Part shown: positions 43,641-54,745 of the stretch, one piece after another
How positions within the stretch are numbered: position 1 is the stretch's first letter
How the letters are laid out: each line of letters starts with the position of its first letter
From: Ceriagrion tenellum
Taxonomy: Eukaryota; Arthropoda; Insecta; Odonata; Coenagrionidae
DNA length: 64,000 nt
Reading direction: 5' to 3'
NCBI GenBank assembly: GCA_963169105.1
Contig: OY720642.1
Coordinates: forward strand, 77,478,716 to 77,542,715
The notes under the pieces: model-generated
Told to the model about the DNA's origin: nothing
Database searches by the model: none
Seen by the model: only the letters and a program-made list of their open reading frames with translations
Translations under genes and position numbers: made by a program

Positions 43641-44521
43641 AAGCAAAGGATGACCACAAGGAAATCTTGGCTGGTATTTTACTTCTCGACGTTTTTGCCA
43701 AGTAGTCTATTTTAAATGTGAACCACACAATAACTGATCAATGAGAAACTGGAAAATCAACTGTAACGATTCATTTATTCAAAATAATGTCACTGTGGTA
43801 CGCTTAGCCATACTATGTCCCATGGAATATGTCAGATATTTTTGATATATTCTTAACCCCTATTAGTAGTACAGTAAGGGCTTATTATACGGTATCATAG
43901 GACTGATCAGAGAATCGTATTTTTCTTTCCGTTCAGGTAGAAAAGCAAATCCGCTTCAAACTTGCTTTAGATTAAAGTAGAAGTTGAAAAACTTGCAGCA
44001 AGTTTTCAAATCAAATCTGCAAGCTTATCTCGCAAATATGCAGCGGGTTTGATGCACAAGCCTACATTTGCTTCGGGTATACCGAGCAAAAGTGGAACAA
44101 GTGTAGGGTTGCCGCTAGCCATGGCATGAGTAACAAATTTAGACAGTGTAAGACAAGCACAACAAGTGTTCGAGGCCTAACTTGCCTTGAAAACTACAGC
44201 CGACTAGCAAAATAAGGCAAGTGTAGCGTAGAAGTGGTAAATCAAATGAAGTGCTTATTTAGCAATTCCGTGCCCTCGGGAGAAGGACACCCAAATGAAT
44301 TAATTTTTCTTTAAAGCGATATCTCATTCAAAATATGGCGTATTAGCAGGATATTAGGCGAAGTAACTTAGTATAATAGGGATATGATTATAGAATAAAT
44401 CATTTAGTAATAATAAATATAATTCACCTAGAAATAATAACGAAAATTATAGTTTTTTAAAATTTTAAATCACCTTCTTATTGACGTATTCAAATCAAAA
44501 CAGAGCAATAAATTAACTAGG
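43641..44521. other. Intergenic, nothing recognised
   Basis: AT-rich DNA, no repeat partners found. Confidence 0.5.
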
Positions 44522-45097
44522 ATTTGTTAAGCGAATAATAGGAAGGTCCTCTAAAGGAAAAGTAAAAGAAAGATGCTACTCCTATCTGGTTAGGCCACAC
44601 CTCGAATACCGAGAGCATTTGAGGTTCTGATCATTAAGATTTAACCAAAAAAAAAATTAATAAAATACAAAGAAAAGCTTCACGCTTCGTTAAAAACTGT
44701 TACGAGAGAACATATAGTATCTCACAACTTTAAGAGGGATTAAGATGGGAGCCCCTAGAGACTTGTAGGCTACACGCTAGGCTTAGAATTCAGAACTGGT
44801 GTGTTCCAGAGCGATACAGAGAATATTTTCAAGACACCTCACTACATCTCTAGGTCTGACAGAAGCGATAAAATAAAAGAGATACATTGCCATACAGATA
44901 GGTAAAATAACTCGTTTTTTCCGCGCACGATAAGAGACCACAATAAAAACTGATATCCAGTAAATACAGTCCGATAATACGCGTCGCTATTTCACCTCCA
45001 AAAACCTTATCTCTCACATCTTTAAACAGCTGGTATCCTAACACCCCCTGCCAAACGCTCATGCGGCGGCTCGCCCGGCAGTATGTAGATGTAGATG
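44522..45097 (+). mobile_element. CR1/L2-like LINE 3' fragment
   Basis: Encodes, with frameshifts, the YLVRPHLEY region (44600), the WEPLETC-like tract (44750), then SRSDRSDKIKEIHCHTDR and the SFFPRTI-like tract. The non-coding 3' part runs to GTAGATGTAGATGA at 45085-45098. Collinear with 51285-51753 and with the minus copy at 14805-15445. Confidence 0.85.
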
Positions 45098-46082
45098 ACA
45101 TCCCCGTAGAACATTCGACGCTTTCTGCACGGAGAAAAAATACGTCAGAAACCAGCGAACACGTATGACAGGGAGTAATTTCGTTAAATATGCCGACAAT
45201 TTGATGTGAATGATTATAATTTTGATTTCTTTTGCCAAGCGATTCGATTAACTCGTATTGAACATTTTGGTAATTCATAGTACGGCAAATAGCACGGAAG
45301 AGGTCGGTTAAAATAATAAAGTTAATTTGGTATCTTTTTCAGTTTGACAATTTTCAGTGAATTGATCATTAATTCTATGAATAGGTATGTCGTTTGTTTG
45401 CTTACGAGTATCGAATTTTTATCATTATTAGAATAATTTTGATTATAAAAATGGGTTAATTTTGTTCGATTAATATCATCGAAGCATACATAACAATTAA
45501 ACTAGTATGCACAAATTAATCAAAATAGTTAAAAATCTTCCATTAAATTGATCGACATGATCTTGGTAGTTTCTATCTAAATACACCTACTAAACAAGTT
45601 TGATAAATGGAATCTAAAAATTTAATGTTCCGTATGAAGTGAATTTTTCGGTAAAATCTCTCAAAAACAGAGATTTTCAACGAAACTTTTTTCTCAGTGT
45701 GTCCCATCCCTCTACTAATTCTAAGACATGCTCTCTTGTGTCTCAAGAGTTCGGAGTTTGTATTTAGGACTGGTATCCCGGTAAGGCATTGAGCCAAAGG
45801 ACAACAGACCGGTCGGTCAAAAAAAAAGAGCATCGCTGCCACATATCGCATCCTTCCGTCCTTCCTCCCGTTCTTCACGAAGTCCCGAGAAGCGGAGTGC
45901 GTGAGTGAGGGAGGGAGGCAATGCCGATGAAGGAGTCTCTTTCCCTCAATCTCTTTGGGTTTCGCGCAAAGGGGTAGGTTTTTCGCGCAAAGTGGTAGGA
46001 GAGATTTTTGTCTATGAACGGATTTTCCCGAAACTTAGTATTCCAAGATCAGCTTTACATTTATATGTATATTATTTCATTG
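45098..46082. other. Intergenic, nothing recognised
   Basis: Open minus frames (44850-45278 and 45573-45878) show no known domain; the first is the antisense of the LINE fragment plus flank. Confidence 0.5.
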
Positions 46083-46694
46083 TTAACCCTAATGAGCACA
46101 CCAAGGTACCCAGGTGCCCACCCTGTCATATTTTTGCTTTTAACTTCAGAAATAATTAAAATTTTAAATGAGCCTCAGGATCCCCATTATTTAACTCTTT
46201 TAAAAACAAAATAATCACTGAAATTTTTTTTTTTCCATTTTTTATAGGTAAACAAAAAGGCGTCAAAATACATGTGCTCAGCGGACACACCCGGGTACCC
46301 GGGTGCCCACTGCTGGAAAAATGAAGCTTATACCGGGAAATGAAGTTTATACCGGTTTTAATGAGTTTTTGAGATCACAGGGCTTATTAAATAAATAGTT
46401 GCAACAATTTTATGGCAATTTACTCAGTACTACACAACGGTCAAAACAGGTGAAAACACTCCATTCGCGACTTGCGTGGCCCTATTTCTGTCTCTCTTAA
46501 TGGAAGCTGTAGAAGGCTTGGCGACTTCGAAGTGCCTACATACTTTCTATTTATGTTCATTTAGTCAAGTATATTGATTTACAAATATTCTGTTCACATG
46601 CTGACATAGAAATAAAGAAAAACTAGAGGTGGGAACCCAGGTACCCTGGGTGTGTAACAACGTGGTAAAAGTTGGGTGTGCACATAAGGGTTAA
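46083..46694. mobile_element. Non-autonomous piggyBac-type element
   Basis: TTAA at 46083-46086 and 46691-46694 flanks a 604-bp body with inverted ends: CCCTAATGAGCACACC at the left, and CCCTTATGTGCACACCC when the right end is read on the other strand. TTAA duplications plus CCCT-type termini are diagnostic of the piggyBac superfamily. Sub-terminal motifs GGTACCCAGGTGCCCAC (46104), GGGTACCCGGGTGCCCAC (46294) and GGGAACCCAGGTACCCTGGG (46631) repeat inside. No transposase frame, so it would need a source in trans. Confidence 0.85.
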
Positions 46695-46799
46695 GAATTT
46701 AATAGGTATAATAACATTAGCGGACTGATATTTTGTTTGATTAAAAAGTTGAAGCTTTCTGATATTTTCTGATATTGATTTTTTTAAAGATAGTTTTCC

Positions 46800-47040
46800 A
46801 AATATTTGATAAAATTGTGAGAGTAGAAGATGAAAGGACCCTTGGGAAAAGAAGAACAGAAAGACGAACCAGATGAGTTGAACACACCTTGAGGCACAAT
46901 GGATTTGTGAAGAACATAATTGAAGATAAAATAAAGGGGAAAATCCCCAGAGGAAAACCCAGGAATAAGTTTATTGAACAAATAGAGAGGAAAGTACATA
47001 GGAAGAGCTATGAAGAAAGGGATCTAGTCGACATAAATAA
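46800..47040 (+). mobile_element. LINE family A C-terminal fragment
   Basis: Begins near the VRVEDERT-like tract (46815). It passes through the LRHNGFVKNIIED segment and GKIPRGKPRNKF to KRKVHRKSYEE, then stops before the 3' hairpin. The 3' loss is unusual for a LINE and suggests a later deletion or rearrangement. Confidence 0.85.
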
Positions 47041-47504
47041 AACGTGCTAATTGATATATTGGACAATTACATACTGGAAATTCTCGAGGCATGTGGATCA
47101 CAACGTGACTAAGAACGAAACCGTACGATGCCTTAGAATTGAAATGCAATCATTTTATAAAATTAAGAATTACATTTTTTGTTAAAGATAAAAAGCTGAA
47201 AGTGGTACAATGTATAGCAAACATTTTTCCGCCAGTTACTGAAATATTGTGGTCATTGAAGAAAGTATAATTGGGTAACTAATTATCAAAGTAAGAGTTT
47301 TGCTCGCACACTGTCCAAATCGGCACTAATTACGTTACAACCGTCGTAATAAATATTAAAATGCGTATAAAAATTTTAAGTTTACCATTATATAACGCAA
47401 AATTAAAAGAGATGCAATATGGTGTGATTAGTCTTTCTGTAGATCTTTTCGTATTTATTTTATTTGTACCCAAACCCGAGAGAATATAATGTCTGCGCCG
47501 AGAG

Positions 47505-47572
47505 TGGCATTAGCCAGAGAAGTGTGTAGGGGCTGCAGTCAACCAATCTTGGGATTGATCGACCAATGGTGA
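47505..47572 (+). mobile_element. LINE family A 3' terminus only
   Basis: TGGCATTAGCCAGAGAAGTG, then CTGCAGTCAACCAATCTTGG and GATTGATCGACCAATG: the last 65 bp of the family. It could be the missing end of the 46800 copy, displaced by 460 bp. Confidence 0.8.
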
Positions 47573-47631
47573 TGAAAATAAAATAACATTCCACGATGGA
47601 GGATTGTCAATAGTAAATAATAAAATGAAAG

Positions 47632-47720
47632 GGGATCGGGTTGGTGAGGCGGTTCGAGTACTGGCCAACCAAACGAGCGGCCAGGGTTCAAATCCCTGCG
47701 GAGAAGGATGTTATTGAGAG
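47632..47720 (+). mobile_element. tRNA-derived SINE head
   Basis: TTGGTGAGGCGGTTCGAGTA as A-box region and GGGTTCAAATCCCTG as B-box, followed by GCGGAGAAGGATG, which resembles the post-tRNA segment of SINE family A. The acceptor arm is not complementary. Confidence 0.7.
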
Positions 47721-47789
47721 ATATCCTGATACCTACGTGAGTATATAATAAATTTTCTGGCTTCACTTGGTGGAACAACATTGCGATGA

Positions 47790-48305
47790 TTTTAAATGAA
47801 TTCACTTTGTAATATTCCACAATGGTATTTATTACTCCGAACTAGGTTTCGACTCAAGTTAAGTCATTATCAAGGCGACAATAATACACCACGAGCCACT
47901 ATACATTGTCAGGGTGTAGGGGGGGCGATGTAGGGGAGGGGAAGTACAGGATGGGAAAGCAGCTAATTGGTGGAGAGTGGATGGCTGGTCCGAATAAGGT
48001 GGGGGGGAAGAAAGGATAGAGTAATGTTTAAGGATTTACGTCATGGGAGGGGGGAGGGAAAGGTAAGGTTAGGAAAGGAGAGTGGGAAGGGAACATTTCA
48101 TCACCACCCATCACCTCTCTACCAATTAGCTGCTTTTCCATTCTGTACTTCCCCTCCCCTACTTCGCCTCCCCTACACCCTGACAATGTATATAAGTGGC
48201 TCGTGGTGTATTATTGTCACCTTGATAATGACTTAACTTGAGTCGAAACCTAGGTCGGAGTAATAAATACCGCTGTGGAATATTACAAAGTGAATTCATT
48301 TAAAA
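47790..48305. mobile_element. Large foldback element, 200-bp arms
   Basis: The arms 47790-47986 and 48105-48305 are reverse complements at roughly 95% by eye, with a purine-rich G-skewed spacer of 118 bp. The right arm contains GTATATAAGTGGC (TATA-like), then TTGATAATGACTTAAC and GAGTCGAAACC. This order recalls the TATA plus hammerhead-like segment of PLE terminal repeats. No frame spans it. Confidence 0.85.
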
Positions 48306-48955
48306 CCTACTTGAGAGTCTTGTGGCGGGCACTTCAAGTACAGTACTCCGTCTGTCGGATAAGACGTTACACCGTGGTGTCCTTTGCGCCTTTCGTTAAG
48401 AGAAGGCTAATGCCGACGCCGGGTTTCTCTCCACCCTTCCTCCTTACCTATCCCCTATGGCACAAATAATCTTAGCTGTCGGTCGCCTCCCCAAATAGGG
48501 GTCGGTCGCCCCTCTCCAATCCATCCCAATAAAATTCAAGGCCCGAAAAAACCTTAGGTGAATGGTGGTGAAACGCACACTTATCAGGAGGAATAGCAGG
48601 AGCCTTACGAATAGGAGAACGTGTTCGAAATATGGAAGTTACCGAAACAAAGGAGGTTAGAAAGGATAGGGCAGAATGAACGAAATAATTAAAAACGGTG
48701 CCATTTTCTGGGACTAGCGCCGAGAATTGAACTCTTTTGATTATGCTTATCCTGAAAGGGAATGGTGCGATGGATGTACATGCATGGGTATTATTTTCAA
48801 ATTTTAAAAGATAATTATTTAATTCCACACTTCCGACGACTTTCAACTGAGAGGGTGAAAAGACTTAGTTGTTGTACATTTGAAATTAGCAGAGTGCTCG
48901 ATCTGTTTTGTGTATATTGCGTAGCATGTGATTATTATTTTTTTCTTACTTTTCC
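48306..48955. other. Intergenic, short frames only
   Basis: The 124-codon minus frame at 48472-48846 has no recognised domain. Nothing else is supported. Confidence 0.45.
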
Positions 48956-49101
48956 CAAGTGATCATTATCTGTGCCTTTCAGTTATTGTTATTATTTTGA
49001 AATCGTATAATATGTAAATATTAAAATTAATTACGACAAAAGTCTGAAAGGCCGGTGATTAGGTCTCCGACAATAAACGTTTGATTATTATTATTATTTT
49101 C
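48956..49101 (+). mobile_element. Probable LINE 3' tail with ATT repeat
   Basis: GGCCGGTGATTAGGTCTCC, then AATAAACG and a (ATT)n run ending at 49101. An AATAAA signal followed by a trinucleotide tail is typical of Jockey-group LINE 3' ends. No coding part is recognised upstream. Confidence 0.45.
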
Positions 49102-49189
49102 AAGAGAAATTTCATTTGCCAGTCCATACTAACCAAATATCTATGAAGAAATATAATAAAATACATCTAATCGCAAAAAGCGTGGAATC

Positions 49190-49972
49190 AACCACTGATC
49201 TGTTCGTCTACGTCCCTGGCGATACGGGCGAGACTGCTTAGGGGTCGTCAGAAGTTCGACGCTCAACATATTACGACGGTGCAAGAATCTCATCCCGATA
49301 ATTTTGCGGAAGCCAACGACTGAGCATTCTTTTCCACTTTTTATGCGTCTCGAAATTTTACCTTTGAGACACTTGTTTGTTTACAAAGTGTTAAAAATGT
49401 TTTACATTCGAGGTGGGAACAGAGCGGAAACGAGAGAATACTCTTACAGACTAAGAAAGAAACCTGGTGTAATTATCCCTAAACCAAGTAAAGAAGCATT
49501 CAAACAGAGTTACTTGTACATTGCTCCAAAGATTTTCTGTTCCATCCCAGATAAATTGTCAAACATAGACTCCATTCCTCAGTTTTCGAGTAGTACAAGA
49601 AAATGGCTATTCACTAAAGAGAAAGTTGAAGACCTAATAAAAGGTCTTGGGTAATCTTTGTTCATCAATGTATTGTACTGATGTATTTTTTTATTTGTAT
49701 CCAAAGGTATATTTATTATAAATATGTACAAATGTAAAGAAGTTAATGTTTTTGTGCACATAGGGTTAAATACTAAATGTAAAAACTGTTATACTTTGTG
49801 AGAGTTTTGTTTTTCCAGCCGCTGCCTCAGTTATAATGTGAACGATGATAACCCCAAAACAGGTCAACCTATGGGGTACCTATATTCCACTAATGTATTC
49901 CCTATGTTTTATTTATGTTTGTATACTCTCTAAGGAGTGGAATAAATTATTATTATTAATTATTATTATATA
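49190..49972 (+). mobile_element. Jockey-like LINE 3' end with TTA tail
   Basis: The 116-codon frame 49304-49654 encodes LPLRHLFVYKVLKMFYIRGG, then LRKKPGVIIPKPSKEAFKQ, SYLYIAPKIFCSIP and a short C-terminus. This is the extreme C-terminal region of Jockey/I-type LINE proteins (LP+-LF-YK-L..F..+.GN, then the F..APK.FN.LP pattern). About 290 bp of 3' UTR follow and end in AATAAATTATTATTATTAAT at 49941-49960. Among the less damaged fragments here. Confidence 0.75.
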
Positions 49973-50680
49973 TGGAAACACATTTACACACAACCACAAT
50001 CAAGTCGCTGACCAAGGCACATTAGACTGTAAGAGAGAGATTACAATCGAAGTTTCCTGACCTAACAGAAGCGGACGGTGAAATTTGGTTTTCCGTCGAC
50101 GTCTCGTAAATGTGGGAACGAACTTATTATGATTGACGTGAACATTGGCTCCAATCGTTGTCGATACAAATGTAATTATCGATTCATTATGTATATAACG
50201 AAATTCAATATTGTTTACGAGAAATGAGATTTCATGGCAATAAAAAAGTGTATTGTTCAAGGACATATGCACACAACAAAGTCTTTGAACAAGTGGTTAT
50301 CCTTTGAACATAAATATAGGCTTTCACCTCCTGGCTTCATAGCTAAACCTTTATGTTACACGACTGGTTAATGACTACACTCTTTTCCTATCCATTTCTG
50401 TAAATTCTTCGTGTACTTCTGAGTTCTAGAAGAGATCCAGAAACTATCCATGGACAATCTCTAGGAATCACTGAAATGCATGCTTCACGAACAGCCTAGC
50501 CCCGTCCCTGCCGAAACCCACGACGTATCACGTCAAAACACTACCGCTGCCAGTTCAGTCACAGCAATCAGATCGCCCATTGCGAGGAAATAGTCTACTC
50601 TTCAAGTGGTAAATAAATTTATAAGATAAAACAAGTGAAAATGGCGCATTCGCCGCACATTTTACGTGTTAATTTTTTTG
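49973..50680. other. Intergenic, nothing recognised
   Basis: No repeat partner or credible frame. Confidence 0.5.
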
Positions 50681-50684
50681 TGAA

Positions 50685-51266
50685 TCACTTCCCAAATCCG
50701 CACCCTTGAACATTCACGATTTTCCGACTGCCATATTGCAAGAGAGAGGAGATCTCGGATTGTTGTGCCGAACGCGGAAGTGAAAAAGTCTCGAAAGAAC
50801 AAAAAAAAAATGAAAACGGTCTCGAGACCGTAGCCACGCAATCCTTCTTTGCGTAGATGAGGGGGCGGGGATGCAAGGGGGTCGGTTGCGTGGCATCCAA
50901 GGGGAGAGAGGTCCCACGCCGTCCGGCCAAGGGGCGGACGGGGGTGGGTGGGCCACAACGGGGTGGGAGGCTATCTTTTCGGCACGTTGACGGCGCTAAC
51001 ACGAAGGGGGGGGGGCTTAAAGAGTGGGGAAGGGGAGGGGGCGAATGGATGTCTGAAGGTGATGGCGTCGGATGGGGCTTGAGAAAACATGACCCAGGCA
51101 GGCGCCTCACGTCCACGGGATACACGTGTCGAGGTGTTGATGCCGAAAGGGTAGAGGGTGGGTGAAAGAAAGGTGAGAAAAAGGCTAGCCGAGGTAAAAA
51201 TAAGAAGCTAAACATACCGCTCCCCTCATTAAAAACTAGACACGATGCAAAGGAACGATAAAACAC
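50685..51266 (-). other. Longest open frame; proline/serine-rich, probably non-coding
   Basis: A 193-codon minus frame lies across a G-skewed stretch (50855-51170). The translation is dominated by Pro, Ser, His and Leu, with repeated PPP and SPPP tracts, no signal peptide pattern and no known domain. Other frames are open over the same interval on both strands, as expected from low stop-codon density in GC-skewed DNA. I do not call it a gene. Confidence 0.5.
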
Positions 51267-51284
51267 CCAGAGAATCGGCGTATT

Positions 51285-51753
51285 CCCTGATTTGGACCCT
51301 GGTCATAAAGATTTAACAAAAAAATTGATAAAATACGAAGAAAAGCAGCAAGCTTGGTTAAAAATTGCTACGAGCGAACGTATAGAGTTTCACAACTTTT
51401 AGAGGTATTAAGTTGGGAGCCCCTAGATACTCGGAGGCTACTCACTAGGCTTAGGTTGCATGGGACATTCAGAACTAATATGTTACAGAGCGACACAGAT
51501 TATTATCATGACTCCATACTACATCTCTAGGTCTGACAGAAGCGATAAAAGAAGAGAGGTACACTGCCGAACAGATATGTACAAAAACTCGTTCTTTCCG
51601 GGCACAATAAAAACTGGGCTCCACTATATACACTCCTATAAGACACGTCACCATTTCACCTCCCAAAACCTTGCATCTTTACACGGCTGGTGACCTAGCA
51701 CCCCCTGCCACACTCCCATGCGGCGACTCGCAGGGTAGTGTGTAGATGTAGAT
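51285..51753 (+). mobile_element. CR1/L2-like LINE 3' fragment
   Basis: The 77-codon frame 51460-51693 covers SRSDRSDKRREVHCRTDMYK and NSFFPGTIKTG, the conserved C-terminal end of this group. Upstream is the RRKAASL/GWEPLDT tract (51340-51440). The 3' part runs through ACCCCCTGCCACACTCCCAT to GTAGATGTAGATT at 51742-51754. It has fewer lesions than the copy at 44.5 kb. Confidence 0.9.
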
Positions 51754-51844
51754 TTTCTTTTTTTCTACTCCTAATGTTCATTTCAAGATTAACCCTCTAT
51801 GGACGAGCGAGTCAAATTTGTCACAATTCATAATTATTGAAATA

Positions 51845-51952
51845 TTAGGAAATTACAAAGGAAGAGATACCAGGAGGTAAGGGAACTAGCATCAGATAGG
51901 TAAGGGTGGAGGGCTGCAGTTAACCAATCTAAGGATTGAACGACCAATGAAT
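51845..51952 (+). mobile_element. LINE family A 3' terminus
   Basis: GAAGAGATACCAGGAGGTAA, then GGGCTGCAGTTAACCAATCT and GGATTGAACGACCAATGA. A 105-bp 5'-truncated copy lying about 90 bp after the CR1/L2 end. Confidence 0.85.
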
Positions 51953-52149
51953 TCATGCATGCGCAAGATTGTGCAATAAAAGGACTCGTGTAAAATTGTC
52001 TCAGATCCCGTCCAAGAAATTTACTGATTTGGAAGAGAGAGAAATGAATAGCACGCAACATTTTCACAACTGTATGATTCGAACAATGGCCACTCTCTTA
52101 GATTTATCGCTCACATCATTTTCTTCACAAAACGGTATTGGATGAGTTT

Positions 52150-52385
52150 ATAAATTGGCTGCATTTACACCAGTCTGCTGCGCAATTATATTGACTGATT
52201 GACTGCAAGTTTGCATTCTATCGCATCCTTTGCTAAGTTCTAAATGCCCTTGAGGCGTTTCACATCCCACTTTGTTGTCCTTCGTGATTGTTTCTCGTGA
52301 CTTCCTAGCGGGGCTTTCTCTTCTATCATATCCCTTACAAATACGTTGCTTCTCAAACTGTGGCCTATCCATCTGAACTTTCTGC
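52150..52385 (-). mobile_element. Diverged LINE C-terminal piece
   Basis: The minus frame 52148-52387 includes KVQMDRPQFEKQRI, a diverged (R)WIGH-like region, and DRRESPARKSRETITKD in place of the usual GRPR-x-W-x-D. Too diverged to assign to a family. Confidence 0.4.
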
Positions 52386-52429
52386 AAAAAAAACTCCCCT
52401 CAATACAGTTATTACGAACAGAATACCCA

Positions 52430-53282
52430 ATCAGATAGTGTAGAACCTGTAAAATACCTCGGAGCTAAACTAACTAACGATCTCTCGTAGAGAAAACATA
52501 GTCGGGAAATGACTGGTCAAGCTAATCGTAAATTTGGATTTGTTAAAAGAGTGCTTGGAAAGTGCGACGATTAAGTTAGAGAAATCCGACTTCTCCCTAG
52601 TTATACCCCACTTAGAATACGCTGCTAGAGTTGGGGATCCTCATGAGGTAGGTTTAAAAATAGATTTAGAACGCGTTCAGAGAAGATCAGCAAGATACAT
52701 GAAAGGCCGTTGTGATAGTGCCGTTAGTGCTACTGACCTTTTGCAACAACTTGGATGGGAATCGCTTTCAGACGGTCGATTGAAAATTAGACTCAATCTT
52801 TTATATAGATTCAAAACCGATGTATTATCAGATGAAGTATTCAATATCTTACGAACTCCAACTTACTAAGGTAGATCAGATCATGATGATAAAATAAGGG
52901 AAATACATTGAAGAAAACAGAAAGGTTTAAAATGGCGCTTTTCTCGCGATCAAGAAGAGACCATAATGGTTGCGGTACGAATTTGAAGTAGGTTAGTTTA
53001 CAGGAAATGTAGCTGCATAATTCACATGCACCCTAATACATGTTTCTAAATCAGCCAAGCAGTGCTAGCACCATGTTTTGCATGTTCCCTGCATGACTCT
53101 TGGGTCTCGTTCATATAGCTACATAATACATTATTTTAGTAGTTTCTGTAGCATTTTAGCATACATTTAGTGTGGTCCTTGTTGGTAAAAATAAATTTCT
53201 TCACTGCAGTTAATGTTTGTGATAAGTCATCCCCTGCCAAGCACCCTTGTGGTGGGTTGTAGGGTTATAAGTAGATGTAGAT
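52430..53282 (+). mobile_element. CR1/L2-like LINE 3' fragment (second subfamily)
   Basis: A 111-codon frame (52534-52869) gives VIPHLEYAARVGDPHEV, LERVQRRSARYMKGRCDS, DLLQQLGWESLSDGR and LKIRLNLLYRFKTDVLSDE. This is the PHLEYA..VWDP..-..LE+VQRR.AR..LGW.SL pattern. After a stop, GRSDHDDKIREIH continues the family order. The end, at 53271-53282, is GTAGATGTAGAT. About 300 bp of unrelated-looking sequence sits before that tail. Confidence 0.85.
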
Positions 53283-53599
53283 AAGCTGTGATAAGTTCAT
53301 CTGTTATTGGAAGCAGGTAATTATCATTTGTTTAAGTCGTTGGACGTCAAGGATAGTTTCTTCAGGAATGAAAACAAAAGCACACGCTCAGTGGGAGGCA
53401 AACATCTTGGGTTGCCGTACGACGCCGTGAAGTTTGCAATATGATTGTTATGCGCTTCTGTAGACGCGCGGAGCTGGGTAAATAGTCACCCATTAATAAC
53501 CTCTACACATATATCCGAAAATTTCAAGCTAGTACTATCCAGACAGAAAAATTAATTATAAGAGAATGAATATTATGTGAAAGCAAATTTAACAAACAT

Positions 53600-54565
53600 G
53601 AACCATAATCCACGAACATTTTCAAGATTTAATGTCGTAAGAGCTCGAGAAATATTTCAATCAAATGGCCGTATTACATTTGATACGCAACACGCCAGTT
53701 TCAAAAATATTAATCATGCTAAACCATATTCCAGACCCAAAACTGGACCCTTCCTAATAACCCGTGAAGGATTTCATGTAATGAACGTGTTCCATGGTTG
53801 GACACTAGAAAGGAATTCGTTTTCCCGAATAGAAATTCATTGGAAGTTATGCATTTTCATGGTGTGTGTGCTTGTTTAATAGCGACCTCCGGAGTGTTGT
53901 ATTTAAACTTAATACGGCCATAGGTGTGAAATATTTATCTATTTCTTACATTGGGCGCCTTAGAGCTCATCTATATTACCATCAATACCTGTTGTATTTA
54001 ACCACGGTTAAAAAAACGTACGTTTCGAGAAACGCGATGCATTTGACGAAATGTATTGCCGTCCATAACGCTACGAACATTTTCAAGATTATACATGTCA
54101 TAAGAACTAGAGAAATATTTCACTCCAAAGACCGTATTAGGTTTGAAGCGCAACACGCCAGGTATCACAAAAAAATGAATCACGCAAACCACATTCCGGA
54201 CTCTAAACCAAAATACCCGTTAATGATCTCACATTGAGAACGTGTTCAATGGTTGGTCACTAGAAAGGAATTAGTTTTCCCGTAAACTACCAGGGAATAA
54301 TTCATTGGCCTTTATATAATGCCTTTTTATGATATAATAATAATGCCTTTTTAAGGTGTGCGCTTGTTGTTTTACGGCGACCTCCTGAGTGTTGTATTTA
54401 AAACTAAATACGGCATTATGTGAGAAATATTTATCTACTTCGTACATTGGCGCTTTAAAGCTCATCTATCTCATCCTAATACTTGTCGTATTTAAACACA
54501 GTAAAAAAATTTACATTTATAGAAACGCGATGCATTTGACACAATGTATTACCGTGCCTTCAGGT
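53600..54565. repeat. Two-unit tandem repeat, about 460-495 bp
   Basis: CGAACATTTTCAAGATT at 53613 recurs at 54074; GCGACCTCC at 53882 recurs at 54377; ACGCGATGCATTTGACG near 54030 recurs near 54525 as ACGCGATGCATTTGACA. The offset grows because of an insertion that includes a duplicated ATAATGCCTTTTTA. Frames 53577-53879, 53866-54237 and 54389-54580 are aligned in phase between units (AREIF / TREIF, NTAI / NTAL, KYLS, RNAMHLT), but the peptide identity is moderate and no domain is recognised. Confidence 0.85.
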
Positions 54566-54629
54566 GCATGCTTACTCTAGCCCAATTCACTAAAATATTT
54601 AAAAAGCGCTCGCCAAGTAGAGATTCACG

Positions 54630-54745
54630 CCAAAAAGGCCAAGCCGGGATTCGACTGGGGGAATCACCGGGACGTGTCGCGGCCGTTCCTGCCTTGTGCG
54701 CGGCAGTGGCGAGAGGATTACTCCATGCCACTTGATGTCGCCGAC
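54630..54745 (-). mobile_element. tRNA-like SINE remnant
   Basis: Minus strand: a TGGCATGGAGTAATCCTCTC A-box-like start and CAGTCGAATCCCGG as a B-box about 60 bases later, then GCTTGGCC. The spacing is long for a tRNA. Confidence 0.45.

Noticed and set aside
43345..43646. Overlapping 96- and 90-codon genes on opposite strands
   Set aside because: Open frames on both strands follow from the GC-rich composition; there is no domain or splice evidence.
49742..49772. GTGCACATAGGGTTAA, resembling a piggyBac right terminus
   Set aside because: It lies inside the 3' UTR of the Jockey-like LINE (49190-49972), and no matching left end with TTAA was found.
50685..51266. 193-codon minus-strand frame as a secreted or proline-rich protein gene
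   Set aside because: Strong GC skew removes stop codons; frames are open on both strands here and the translation is low-complexity without a domain.
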